Source: Acanthaster planci
Taxonomy: Eukaryota > Echinodermata > Asteroidea > Valvatida > Acanthasteridae
DNA length: 62,000 nucleotides
Assembly (NCBI RefSeq): GCF_001949145.1
Contig: NW_019091482.1
Location: 653,627-715,626 of the forward strand
Reading direction: 5' to 3'
Part shown: one piece after another, positions 11,387-26,300 of the stretch
Layout: every line of letters begins with the position of its first letter
How positions within the stretch are numbered: position 1 is the first letter of the stretch
Program-made: the position numbers and the translations under genes
Notes under the pieces: model-generated
What the model was told of the DNA's origin: nothing
The model's database searches: none
The model's input: only the letters and a program-made list of their open reading frames with translations

Positions 11387-14300
11387 CTTGTTCATGGAAA
11401 AAACAAAGGCAAGAAATAAAAGAACAAAAACAAAGGGTCATGAATTGCTGTATGTCAGAAAACGACTAAAAGGCATGCAGTTTCACACTATTACCTGTCT
11501 GTCTCTCCATTGGCCAATTTGCACAATAAGGTGCTCAAATACGTTTATAATTGTTACCCTACCAAAACAATAACATCAACAAAGTACAATTTTCCAAAGT
11601 ATTTCATATTGAAATAGAAGTGCATCTGTGTGCTTTTAGCTAAATTAAAGTATCTCTTAAACTGTGGAGGTGTAATGCGAAATGAATACCAGCTGATTTA
11701 TCGCACAGTACAGTAAACTTTGGGGATTAGTTCAATGTTCGAGAGGAAAACTCTTCCTCTCCAAAAAATAAAACACACAAGGGATATCAGGTCTGTCAAG
11801 GCTGGTTTAACCGTGGTACCTGAAGGTGGCAATACATATGTACTATATAAACCAACTGGGCTTCAAAGCCTAACCTTTTCATTGTGTCTGGCATGATCTA
11901 AGCTGACATTGAGGACAAAACATCGGCAGTGGACCTTGGCTTTCTTAGCACATGCTGTGTACCTGAAACATCAACAAGGCAAAACACTGAAAGTGCTGCT
12001 TCAAGGAGGAACAATACCTGTTACGCATTAAGAGTCAGCCAAGTGTCATCGACACAGACTAGTATGACTCTGTCACAAGTCAGTGATATTTTACGCCAAG
12101 TGTTTGATTAATTTAAAGACACAAACTGTATGTTGCCAAGTTGGCCAAATTTCCTTATGTGCCCTTTTATGCAAAGTAAGGTGCGGTCCTGTATGGTTCA
12201 CACCTGCATGGGTACACACCAGGCATGGGGACTTGAATAGTGTTTTATAGTGCCTGCTCACTGAGGCCTTGTCCAGCAGTGATAGCCTTAAATACTGGGG
12301 TGTGGTTCTGTGTGACACACACTGACAGGCCTGTGGTGCGATAGCACAAGTTTGAGCGATAGCCCTGAAGCCAGAATTGTATTAAGATTTTTAACCTTGT
12401 TAATGTGGATTGGAAATCCAGTGTTGGCGGTAGCCATAAGTTGGGAGAGTGATTTGCTGCCCCAAATTTTCAGGAGAAAAGTTTAAAGAGGAAAGGCAGG
12501 CTGTGACAAATTTTCAGTGTGCTGTAAGACCTCAGGAGCCAGTATATACTGGCTCTTTATTACGGAGTCGGAGCTCCCGTAAGTGGACCTCATTGAGTAC
12601 CGAGACACGATCAAGCCAGGTCCTGCATTGGCTGGATAGGAACAGCAAGTCTGCCAGAGGGGGACACGGCTACTTACCTGCCTGTTGGTCTGCTAAGTCC
12701 AGCCCTGACTCACCTGCATCATCCTCGCTGAGGATCGGCTGAGAGTCATGTAACAGCGGCGCATCGGACAATTGACCAAATCTCCCTTTGAACTGTCCGA
12801 ATTTGGGCTAGTGGTAACTATTAACCAGCCCACCAGCCTTCTAGTTTCTATGAAACCCATTTTTTTTTTAAACTGTTGATCTTCTGCATTTTGCTCCCCC
12901 TTCATTCAATTGTTTTTGTGGTTTCTATATTTGTAAATAAATTAGTTTTCATTGAATTTTGAAGTTAAATTATCTGCTTGAGTGTACTGCATAATTTACC
13001 GTGCACACATTGCGTGTCAGAGGGTAGGGGGACCCGGGCTTGTGACAGACTCCCAACAAGAACTACGACTGGAGGACATTTTGAGTCCCATATTTGGAAT
13101 GACTTGGACTCAAGTTATAGAAAGCCCAAAGAGTTGTTTTGGATGGGGGACTGAAATAAAGTGAATTGAACTCTCTACTTTAAGTACACCGGAAGTCCAG
13201 TGTCCTAGTGGCAAAATGTGTCCCTGTGGCAAAAATGTGTCCCAGTGGCCAAATGTGTCCGAGTGGCAAAATGTGTCCCAGTGGAAAAAATGTGTCCTAG
13301 AGGCAAAATGTGTCCCAAGGGTAAAAATATGTCCTAGAGGGCTTGAGTCTTCAAAGACAGTTAACTCAGAAGACTTTGGATTAAATTTTTTTTATTTTTG
13401 ATTCTAAAACTCTGTAACAAAAAAAATCCCAACACTTACATGTACTGTATGGATAAGTAAACATTATGCAGAACAACTGTTGCAGCAACTGGGGTGGAAG
13501 CAGGAAAGTATTTCATGTCTCCTGCAATTCAGTTCATTTGTTTTTATACCAACTCAACAAGGTGACAAATGGTTTTTGAAATAGCACTGTGATGTGTAAT
13601 TCAGTACATAAGGAAGATGATAATAGGTGGATCGTTGATAACGTGTCATGAATTATACAGTGCACAATAAACACTTCAGGTTCCATCCAATCCACAGGTA
13701 AATGGATCAATCAATGCTCAATCTACGGTCCCAACACATTTCAAACTTGAAGCTGATACAGGGAAATGAGGAGGTAATATTTTTCCATGATTTAGTCAGG
13801 TGATTGATTGATTTGGGGGATTTATTCAGCTGCAAATATCTGACATTTATGCAAATGGAAAAAAATGCCTTTACGGCATGGATGGAGTGTTCCATTCCAT
13901 GATGCAAACCATGGAGGGAAGCTGTGCATGTACCCACCTCTGCCTGGACTCCGGGTCGGGGTTAGTGTTATCCACGACAACACTCTGACCTTTGACCAGG
14001 GCAGACTCTGTGGCCGCCACGCATTTCTGCCACGTTCCCATGGTGTCCTGGAAGCAAAAGAGAATGCCTGAATTAAATGGAGATACAGTACAACTGTTTT
14101 GTACAATATCACTTTGTGAGTAATGAAAAGTCAAAACACTGTTACCAATGCATCACACTTCTCTTGTCAAACATGCAACAGGGATATCAAAAATGATATT
14201 CTAAACAGTGTGCAGAGAAGCACAGGTGAGCAGCAAAGGTGGACAGGCAGAACTTAAGGCACGTCTCAGAGTGGTTTAAATGCAGCTAGAAATAACATAT

Positions 14301-17300
14301 TATGTCTACCAAACATAGCTACCAGTATCAGTTGCAGCTACTTGCCACAGGTGCATACTATCTGCCTTGAGCAGAAGCACCCCCTCGTCGGTTGAAAAGA
14401 GCCATGTTGGTAGGGAATGTTCATTTTGTTGGATGCCACGCAACTTTAATGCGTGACATTTTATAATCATTTATGAACCAGCAAAGTGCAGTTCCCACCA
14501 AAGGAGCCTCTCTTGCTAGAAAAATTGCGCCCTCTCTCGGTCCAGCTTGGGGCTCATACTCCTACCAACAGCTCACCGAATTGGACTCTGTTTGGCTACA
14601 AATACCCTCTCTTTAAGGCTGTATCCGCAAGCTCTAGGCTTTCAGTGCATCGGAAATATGGGGGTAAGCCCTGGCAACAAAAGTAGCCACAGAAGAGTTC
14701 ATATCAATGGCAACTACTATGGGTGACGACTAAATATTTACCCGTAAACTGATACCATTGTCACTTTTTTCTATGTTGAGCCTTTGAAAATTTGTTCAAT
14801 TTTAACCGATGTGCAAAGGTGACATGGTCTTTACAAATAGCCACAATTGACAGGTTAAATTGCCATGTGCACCTAGACACGCCTAAGAGTAACATTTATA
14901 CCTCCTAATCCCCATTTACTTTGTGCACAGTCAGAAAAAAGTCTGTGGAGATAAACCGTACCTTGAACTTTGCCGCTGCGCACAGCCTGCTGTATACATT
15001 GCTCTGTGGCAATACCCCAGATTGTTGAAAAATGTGAGGTTCTGGAAAGAAATACTGCACAAATATTGCTCCAATGACCCGGAGCTGGTATTTGTGACAT
15101 TTGGCTTTATATCAAAAGTTTGCGGCTTTTGCTTGGGTTTTCCCAACTCAAAGTATTTGGCATGTAATGCCATCTGCTAATATTTACCTCAGTGAGTCTT
15201 GTCCTTTTTGACATCATTTTATAAAAATTGGAGCACCATTTTCAACAGGCAACCTGACTAAAATTTAATTTGCATATGTTTGGTCGCTTTTTATTGATCA
15301 TTCACAGGAACATCTGCAGAGTTGTGGCACTGGCTCGAGAGGTTAAAGAGCAACTTAAAGGAAAACATGTTTTCTCTGATTTTATCTGTTCAAATAAATA
15401 TGAAAGCATCCAAATCGAACGCAGTGTCATTTGTCTTCTGAGCTCAACTATAAGAAGCTGAAAAGGGCTTTTTTCAGTTCATTCCAAGATGCAAATTCTG
15501 AGCGTGCTGAATGTAGATTGCATCATCCTGAGAAAACAGAAAAAACGAGGGGAACCCTCGCCCTGTGTTCGTAGTGGATAAACCCTTGTGCATGCCAAAA
15601 AGTGCATGTAGCCATTGTTTGTAGCCAGTGGAAATGGATAGTCGCTCAAGGGCGAGGAGATGCAGGAGACTAGTTTAAGCACCAAACAAGTGTACGAACA
15701 AAGACTACATGCTCAGTTCGGCTATGCGCAAGCACGTGCTGTTCGCCGTATAGTCTTTCTTCGTGCGTTGAGCGACTATCCATTTCGCCGTGGGCGCATT
15801 GATCAAAGGCTATACTCACCCTATTGATATGAATGTATTTATGGGGTAGCAGATGCCTCTTGACAAAGCTGCTCTTCCCAGCTGTGGGTAAAGTAAAAAA
15901 AAAAGACACAAGAAAATAGCTTGAGCACAATGCATCCATGTCATGCTACACAGTAATGTTGAGCAAACCCCACCCCAAACCAAAATCGACCTGACCTAAA
16001 ACCATCTTTGGGCTGGATCGGGTTGGTTTTCCCACCACTTTAGTCGAGTCAATTTTGGTTTTGCATTTGAAAATTTTAGGTCAGGTTGGTGAAGTTCAGC
16101 TAAATAAGTTTAGGCACAAAATGTGGACAAATTACGGGATCAGTTATATTCTTTGATTTTTTTTCTTTTTTCCTATTGGTTCAGTTTTGGGTCAGTTCAG
16201 ATCTGTTTAACCTTAATTTTTGTACAGTCACATTGGGTTAGATTTAGGGAGCTCTGATCGATTTTGGGTGGGACTCAGCTTTTATCTACTGTCTAGCGTT
16301 TCGGATACAAGTATGTTTGGCCTGGCCATCTGAACGAGATGCAAAATACAGTATGACTTCACAGGAATCTGAATTAAAGATAATATGATATCAAGAAATC
16401 TCCACTGTTAAGCTCACTGAAGTTGACCTGTTTGGCTATGCCCACACTAAAGAAATATCACACAGAGGAATAAGATATTGCTCATTTGTCATGGGTCACA
16501 CTTGCATGTTCATATCAGCTGGACTTGGAATAACAAATGCATCTGGGCATCATGCATTCCCCATGGACGCATGGATTATTTCCAGCTGAAACCACATCGA
16601 GAAATTTAAATGGAGCCTGCTGTTGGTTTAACTGGACATCGGGTATCAGCAAAGCATCCCTTCTCATACTCACAGAGTCCACAGCCTGCTGGCGCCCATT
16701 CTTTTGAATGGACACCTGCATAAGCGTCATGTGTCATGACAGAAGCAAACGGTGACAAAGATACAGAAAGAAACTTTTATTTATATGAAATACTTACCAG
16801 CAGGGAATCCTACCAGAACAATGACCTGAAACAGAAAGAAACAAACCAAAGAACAAATTCATACCGGTATACTCATATAGATATTAAGTAAATTTTCATA
16901 GGCTTTCATTAGCAATAAGGGTATAATGCAGCGAAAGAAAACTTGATTCAGAGAGAATCAAATTTGATTCAAATTGGAACTTTCACGAGCACCCTTCCAT
17001 GGAATAGGAATCACTTTGGTAAACTGTTCCATACTGTGAGTGGAACGGAACATTCCATCTGTCATCTCATGAAATTATTCTTTCCACTATAACAAATGTG
17101 AAACATCCATTGTTTGTTTAACACAATGCCTGAATTAATCCTAAATAAATGCATGCATTGCTTGAATAAATCGCCACTTTAATAAGTCCTTGCATCACCT
17201 ACGCGTTAAGAACTTTCTTGTGACAGAGCAACAGAGCCTCCGTTAACTGGTGGGATGAAGTTTTAGTGGCTGTCTGCACCATGCATCAGGACTAATAATT

Positions 17301-20300
17301 CAGGGACACTTGATCAAAAATCCATTGAGCAGCAATTTTTTCAGGCACTAAAAATAGTGCAATGAATCATGAAAATAATATCTTTTTCAGCGTTTCAAAA
17401 TTGTTAACTGTGTTAATTTGTGGGTTGACTAGTGATCTCGGCCCAAAGACACTAGAGCTTGATAACTGGTCTTACGCAGCACGCTCTCTAATTACTGAAT
17501 AATTAGACCCAGTGCACTTGCTGACACTAACATCTTGGAAATCTCGTAGGAGAGACTTAACTTCTTTATTTCCTCTCTAGGCTTTCATAGAGAACATCAG
17601 CAAATGCAGAACAGTTTACTGTCAGTCCGCAATGGTTGAAAACATATGTGCTGCGCGCAGCATTCAACTGTGAAGTATGGTGACCAAGCATGCTAATAAG
17701 ATACACAATGCTAGATACCCCTCACACAACTACTTGTATCACACAGAAAGCCACCATTTGTTTGATAGTATGGATATTTACATGCATACCAATGGTCCAA
17801 TTAACACAAAATGGCTACAACCTCATTAATGCTAGATTCTCAAGACGACAGTGCAAGCATGTTGCAAGAAAGAAAAGAAATGGGCACACAAATGTGACTA
17901 TTGCTATTGATCACTGACGTCTTGGGCCAAGACTAAGTGACTGGTGGGTCTGGGTACGGGTCATCTTTTTCCCACAGCTTGAACAAATTTTAGTCACCAT
18001 AACTGTGACTCAAACTTAACTCTGCTCTCTTCACGGGTCTCTGTATTTTCATCATGACTCCAGTTAAGTTTTTTGGAGTTGAGTCCAAGTTGGAAATTTG
18101 AGCTGAGATTTGAAAATGGGTCAATCCACAAGATGGAAAGAAGTCTTAAGTTGTCACCTCACCTCCTGTGCATGGCCTTGTGCTGGGATCTGTGCATGAT
18201 GTGGCACCAGCATGGGACCGGATGCTGATAACTTCCTCTGACAACAATTGAAAGAAAAAATTGTGTGGAAGGTCCAAATATGCACAAAAACAACACATAA
18301 AAGGTGCTGCAGTCAAATGATCAGTGGAATATTTACCACATATTAAAGTCTGGTCTGGTAATCCACCTAGAGCAGAAGCACCCACTCATCCGTTGGAAAG
18401 AGCCATGCTGGTCGGGAGCGTTCGTTTGTTAGTAGTGACTCGCACGCAACGCATGCATCTCACAGTCATTCATGAACCAGGGAAGTGAAGTTCCTACCAA
18501 AGGAGCCTCCACTGCTTAGACAATTGCACCCTCTCTTGGTCCTGCTCAGGGCCTATAGGCAATCACACTCCCTTACAGGGCTTCATCTGGGATTGAAATA
18601 TCCAAGCCAATGTTGAAAACTGCCTTTCCTCTCCAAGGGAAATTTCTGAAACTGACACCTCATGGTACTATCCTGGGCCACATTTCCACTCCAACCAGTT
18701 TTTTGGAACAAAAGATGAAGACTTGTTCACTGGCATTAAGGATTAATGTAAAAACTGGTGGCCTGTTAATTTTGGACAGGCAAAAGCTGCCTGTCCATAT
18801 ATATTTTTGCCTGTGCTCAGGACAGGGTATACGGGTGGCTACATTAGGCACTGCTTTTCTCAGACACATTCAGTTTGAAAGTCCCAGGTATATAATTCAA
18901 CTGAAATATTGGATCGACAAAAATCACTCTTAAACATTCAACTGATGTTGCTGGTAATGGATGGCCTACAGCCTATGGTGAAGAACTTGACCGTGGTCTC
19001 CAAAGGCTTCACCAAAAAACAGCAAATACAAACATGGTTAATGGCAAATTTTCAACTTGATGGGTGCAAGCCTCTGGCACGGCAGAAACTCCTTAGCCCC
19101 CCTGGTCAATGCCAGTGCTTCTCATTATTCAATGAACACTTTTATATGTCTATAACCGAAGAGCATGGTTACGTCTATAAGGAGTCGACTGCATGTGTTC
19201 ACTCACTGGGTCAAACACTGGCAGATTGAAAGCATTCTTCCTCTGGCCCAAGAAAAACTCTTCAGGGGTGTAAAATGGCACGCCAACATTCAGTGCGAAC
19301 TGTGGAACAGATAACAATTTTCAGTAATGTCAAGAATGAATAAAGTAAACACTTTCGTTTGAGATGAATCCATTACGGCCCAAGTCACAAAGTTTTAGTC
19401 CAAGGGGTGACCACAAGATCAGGAGTTTTTGGTCAGTATAATTCCACAACCAACTTGCCCCATGCAGAATAATATTTTCAGCTGAAAGACGATGACTTTT
19501 TAAAATGCAAGATACTACCACCACTATTGTCATTTGGGTCATTCCATAAGGTTGGGGCACAATTTGTGATGGTGTCCTTGTTACATGGGTAGCTTTTACC
19601 GCCTGTCATGATCTTTAGAGTAGGTCATTTACTCTGTAAAAATAACACACACCTCTGTATTCAGCCTTGCAAGATGTAAAACAATGTCAATTTGGAAACC
19701 ACATGCAGGGATTAGCTGTTCATTTATACGGAACCCATGTAACAATTGACACCGTCACAAATTGTGCACCCAACCAAATGGAATGACCCATTAACAAAGT
19801 TAGACTTGAGGGCTCTGCACGGACTCAACATCCACAGAGAAGATGAGCTATGGAAGCTTTTCATGCTGAAGGTGGCAAGTTAGGTCACGAGGTTCGCGGC
19901 AGCACCCATGCAAGGACAATGCTAGCCCAATCCACAGAAAAGTTTCAGCCTGTGTGTGTGTGTACAAACTTGACCAGAGTCACTCAAGCATGGAAACGAG
20001 CACACACCTCATCCGCAAGCTTGGTCAAGCTAGAGACAAACTCACCAGTCTGTCACTGCAGGAGAAATCTTTCTTCTTCCCAGGTGCCCAGTCCACCGGG
20101 CGGCCTGCAGCATCTGTAGAAAAAAGTAAATTAATCCAAGTTTATGATCAATAACTTCATACTTTCACGCTGAATAAGGCCACACGACGTATGACGTACA
20201 AAGATTCAACTGCGCACACAGCACTGAAATTACCTCCGATGTATTGAGAAGAACTTGTGCACACGTTGATATCATCGTTGGCATGGTTGCACAGATACCT

Positions 20301-23300
20301 CCACATGCCAGTAACTGGCTTGCGATACATTCCTTCTCCAGTGGCTATCAAAGCCTGGAAACGAGAGAATCAAGACAAGGCAAATGCCAAATTTCACAAA
20401 TTTGTAACCATTTCTGCAAAATAATACAGGATTTTGGAATGTTCTTCTTTCATTTACGGTGGTGTGAATATATTACATACATAACTATGCATGTGATATA
20501 TTCACACAACTCTATATAGACACCCTCAGGATGTGTTTAACTTTTTCCTTTGTTGATGGTGCTGCGTTTTGTTTTCCTTTGACTTTGTTGATTTTGCACA
20601 ATGGAATCACTTTTGCAAAACGTATCAACCTAATGAGCTCAAACAGAATAAACTTTTTTCACATCTTGTGAGCAACTCATAGGACATGCCTATTTAAAAT
20701 CATGTTGAACACTCCCCCCGATTGCTTCATGAAATGAACAGGTAAAGAATTATTTCTTATGATCACGTTTAACAACTCCACATTTTTCCATTTGAGTGAT
20801 GGTGATGACACGTTTGTAATACAAAGCATAAGAGTTACCCTGCCAATCCAACGCATGGTCCTGTACCCTTATCCAGTGTACAGAAATATCCCCGCCTGTT
20901 ATGTATTGTGCATGGTTCACATGAAAGTTGTGAGGGTAAGGATGACATCATGTGGACACAAGAGGGCGCCCTTGCTCACTCTCTACTTAACAGTCCATGA
21001 ACCCCGTATGCTTGAGATTACTTCTCACAGTTACATGTACAACTGCACGGAAGCTGACAATTAAAGTTAATTACAAAAATGATATTGCTATGGGCACACT
21101 AAGTAGTACACAAATATAACACGGTTTGAGAGTCGACGCCAGAAGTCAATTTTAGCTCCCCAATGTATGGAGTTCACAGACTACTGTCGTTCAAGAGGCA
21201 AGCCACCCAAAATAAACCAAAATGTATTTGTTTTACCATACCTCATACATATTTAGTTGCTACTGAAGAATTTCAGGAGTGAGGGAACGGCGAAATGTAT
21301 GTGTGCCGCTTTCCGCTTACGTGTAGTTTACATAAAGCACACTCAGCTTGGGCAATGCTCACTCGTGTATACTTCAACTAGGCGACAGTCCCAATGAACT
21401 ATTCAGTACGCTAGCGTATTTGACTTGGGCACAGGTCCTCATGAGTGTGCGTGTTATGCAACAGAAACGGTGATTGGCTGCTCATGATGGTGAATGGACC
21501 AATGAGAGTTCCGCTCTTGATCACATGTATGCATGAGGTATGGTAATACCCAATATTACTGGCTAAAGTGAATTCTGATGAGTTCATATACCTGTATTGG
21601 AACTCCTATTTTGCTCTGGACTCCAAGAACTTTTCTTTTGAAGTCTTCCATTTTCAGTTTCCCCTTCCCAATGCCAAGCTGTAAAAGTAGAAATCATGCA
21701 GAACTGTCTTCTTTGTTTTTAAATGTACATGATGTCACATTTAAGATGGATGTAAGGAGACTGCACCTTGAAGGATTCAACTTAAGATGACCTTGACGGT
21801 TACTCGTCATTGAAATATTAAATACTTAATCATGCTTTCTGCAGATATGCCAAGAATTTCATTTTGAAACCTGCCTGTCTGCTTCTGTATAAAACGACTG
21901 CTTTTTATTAGAAAAGAACACACATTAGATAATGAAGTGGCAGGAATTGGACATTAAAACATGTACACATTTACCCTAACTCACTAGGGTGTGTGCAAAA
22001 TCATCGTAAAATTGGAGGATTCAGGGCTGTTAGGGTTAACTTAACGTAATGCGTGTATAATGTATGTGTGCATACATGACTTTTCTTTAGAAATGTTAAA
22101 ATATCTGGCCCACACATTCAATGATGTTCATACTTAAGAGCAGAATAGTCTAATAATTTGATTTAATAGTGATGACCGCACAAAACAGAAAAAAAAAATT
22201 TTCATGTTAAGAAAGTTTTTTCTGTTAAGACTGTAAATACTCCCCAAAAGTCTGAAATAATATCAATTAATCATAATAACAAGAAACAAGTCAGAATTCA
22301 CCAAAACAAACAATATCCTCCTTTCCTTTAAACTCCATTCTAGAGGTTTTGAAGACTATCAGAGAGTTGGTCAAGCCAGATACAATAGAATTAGTATCTT
22401 ACAACAATAATGGAGTAAAACAGAAAGTAACAAAACGAATGCTTACCTGGTTGGTAAATAGCACAACCTGAACAGGAGAAATATGGCAAGGGAATACTTC
22501 TGTTATTATATGGAACACCAGTTTTCAATTTTCCAGTCTTTTTAATTTTCTTTTTCACCAATTTCAGTAGATTGTAAAAATTTTTCTTTAAAATTTAATA
22601 TGCATTTTTGCTTTTAAAACTACAAGCACTGTTGATCAGTGTCAACTTATGAAAAGGTAATTACTTCCAAGAAACAAAATTCTTCTATGGTTTAAAGTAA
22701 ACTCTGGACTTCAAACAACTCAAAACTTCAAGAGGAAGAAGGCCCGTAAGTACACTGAGCAGATTTTCTTACCTTGTAGCCTTCAGAATGTAAAGTCTTC
22801 AATTTCCGTGGCACTTCAGGATATAAAATTCTGCACAAGAAATACAGGACAAGTCATTATTTCATGAATCAGATACTTGAAATGATTTTAATTGAACATC
22901 TTGTTCAAGTAAAAGCCTTTATGTGCACTCAATGGTCATTGTACGATATGAAACAATTTTTTTTACCCACTTATCAATCTCTGTGAAAACTTTCACAATT
23001 TGACTTTCTTAAATCACTCTCAAAGTGCATTTTTTGGGGCACATACATTCTACGTATCACCTTTAATTATATTTTCTAATTTGAAGGCAAAACGAAATAG
23101 GAGAAAATGACCGTGAGAGGGACAAGTTTGAAGGGCCCTCATTTCATAGGGTATGTTAACTGCGCGTCTAGAAGGGACATTTTACCTCCAATCGTCTGCA
23201 CCCTTCGCAAACACTTTTCCAGATTTTGTAGTAATGATGGTTCCATCTAAGTCAAATCCCGCAATCTAGATATAGAGATATAGTGTACAGAAAAGGTGTA

Positions 23301-26300
23301 GAATGTTAACATTTCCAGACAACTTTTCATGCTAACTAAACTGGAAATATTTTTACTTTATGTTTTTCGCACAGGAGATTTGTGCATAAGCATGGCACTG
23401 TGCTTACTTGAGTTCAATCCTGCAATGTTACTTAAATAGTTCGTGTACATAGAGGAAAACTATCAATTCAATTACATTTCATAATTTGCTCGCTCCATCA
23501 TTTAATTTGTTTTTCCCCGCTAAACAAACCAAATTGCATGTCACTGACAACCCTTGGATGACATGTTGTATTGAACAGCTTATTCGTAAACGCCAGCATT
23601 CTTTTTTGACGAACCCATCTCTTTGGCGTAAGTTGAGAAATTTGGTTAAAAGGGGATTATAGCTGCCACGTCATCTTACCATGCAAATCGTATTAGAAAT
23701 TTGCAGCATTCTAACCCTCGTCAGTGGCATGAATTTGTTAAAAAGGTTTTTAATTCAAGAAAACTGGGGCTCAACATTGACATTCCAAGAATTGATAGTG
23801 GCAATCTTTTGGAAAAGCTAATGCAATCAATGACAAGTTTGTGTCTTGGCCTGGTTAGATTCTTGGAACATACATGTACCCGAACTTCCAGCCTTTTTGC
23901 CAGCAGAAAAGCCCCCTTGTTTGTTCCCACAGAATGTTTGTGCTGTGCTCAGAAAACTGAAAGCTGGTAAATCTTGTGGGCCTGACCATTCCCCCCCCCA
24001 CAGCTGGTTAAAGAATTTGGTTATGAATATAATGTTCCTTTCACTGATATCTTGAATAGCTCTCTTTGTGAGGGCATTGTTCCTGTGCAAAGGAGGGAAG
24101 CTATTGGGGTCCCAGTTCCTAAACAACACCTGCCCAGTATTGATAAACTTCACCCGATGTCCCTTACTTCAGTCTTTGCCAAAGTTGCTGAACAGTTTGT
24201 ATCCAAATGGATCTTAGATTACGTCATTAATAAAACTGGTTAACTTAATGCATTTTTTATTTCAGGGTGCAGAAGTGAATGGCAACCAGGGAATGGTGGT
24301 CTTAACTGATTTTTCTAAAGCATTTGATCAGAACACCCTCATCCGAAATCATTGATATGGGTGTTTGTACATCCATTGCTCCCTGGCTGTGCCATTTCCT
24401 TCGGGGTAGGCACCAGAGAGTTCATTATAATACATGTAATATCCTTTCTGATTATCGGTCACTTAAACGTGGAATTCCCCAAAGTACTAAGTTTGGCCAA
24501 ATCGGTTTCCCAATTCTCATCAACGATGCAGCACATGGTTCCTCCTCTACTTAATGGAAATATGTGGATGACTTCATGTTTGCGGAAAACTCACATTCTA
24601 GACAATCTAGCTATCTTTAACTGAATCTGGATTTATTTCATGAATGGGCAATTGGAAATAAGCTGAAATTGAATCCTACCAAATTTCATGCCCTTTGTGT
24701 GTGTTTTAAAAAGAATTCTCACATGTAAAGTTTAGAAATTGGTGAAACATGACAATATGTCTCTGAAGCCAAAATCCTTGGCTTATGGGTTCAGAATGAT
24801 CTTAAGTGGAATACCCACGTTGAAAATCTTTTACTGATATCCAGTAGAAAACTGTTTATGCTAAGATCACTGAAGCGGTTTAGATTTAGTAATGAGGAGT
24901 TACAAGTTATAGTGGTTACTTAAGACAGATACTGGAGTATGCCAATGTCATATGGCATTTAGGACTAACTGCTAATCAATGTACATGTACTAGTATTGAA
25001 AATATTCAGAAAAGATCTTGCAGGATAATATTAGGCAAAAACTATCTCTCGTACGATTTTGCCCTTCAACGGTTAAATCTCGACCCCTTGTACTCTAGGA
25101 GAGAGTTGCACTGCCTTAATTTTGCCATGGATCTCCTAAAGAATGATCATTGTAAATCTTTTATTTCCCCCATCAGGATCCGCAAAAATAATGATTAATG
25201 ATACTGTTATTGTTACATGTAATTTGCCAGCAGCACTGAAGGTGCTGATTCATATTTCAAATACACACATGCGAAACCAACATTTAGTGATTTCCATGTT
25301 GGAACAAAACCTTTCTTTTTCAACAAAAGACAGGTTCTTGTTCCGAAGTATGAACAATTTCCAAACGTCGGAATTCCCTATGTTTTGTGGTACATTACAG
25401 GTATATGCTCCATTTATGCACGAAACTCATTTCCTTTTGACCGCTTAAAAAAGGGCAGATTTTATATTACTTTCATACATGTAGGTACATGTACCTCGAA
25501 AAGTTTGCTAATTTGTGTGAGTCAACAGCCCGTTGCATGGCTGGTTTTTAACTGATGATAAAAGTACCAACTGATTAGAAAAACTCTCCCAGTTTACTAT
25601 GAAATTACTTCTATTTAATGGACCATAATTGTCCAGTCCATTATTGTTACCAGCATTTGACCAGGGACCTAGCCGGTTCAAAACATACTAGTTTCACTTT
25701 TAACACTGTCCCCACCCACCTTTATTCCCTTAAAACAGACAGGCATTCGTGCAACGGCTTAGTGCTATGTTTATCTGTTAATCTGATGTGAAACAGCAAC
25801 CCTTTCATACACATGTACATTGAATGATGAATGTACTAATCATACCCTTTTCAATATAAAAACAGTTGAAGGCAATGAGTAGATTCAAAGTTGAAAAGAG
25901 GAGGAGTTTCATGTACAAACGTCCGAGCTCAACAGGAATAAATCAGTAGTCTACATGTACATCATGTGTTCGAAACCATTCGTGATCAACAACGCTCAAA
26001 TGAATGTTAACAAAGGACAAAGCACTTGGGGTTAGGAATCTGCATACAATTAAGGAAGTGTGCCAGGAAGCCGTGCGCATCATACAGATATGACATACGG
26101 AAGGGTGGGGGGTGACGGCTGCCCAGTGTTATAAGCTGGCAAGAACCAGACCTTGTCGCTGGCCTGCACTCCTCGGCTTGTGTACACCACCAATTTCCCC
26201 CGGTCCTCCCAGGCAGAATCAGTGGCAGGCCTGCCTAATTGGCTCCCTGCTCCAGCCGATGCAGCGGGGGGCGCATCCGTTTCGACCGTGGCAGGAAGCT

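Noticed and set aside
12091-12318. Frame with [23 protein letters not shown], resembling a zinc finger
   Set aside because: Cys/His spacing does not fit C2H2 or other standard fingers, there is no flanking support, and it lies inside a PNKP intron on the coding strand between verified exons.
12449-12742. 97-codon plus-strand frame in the PNKP intron between exons 15 and 14
   Set aside because: Ser/Arg-rich without domain or splice support. More likely worn repeat sequence.
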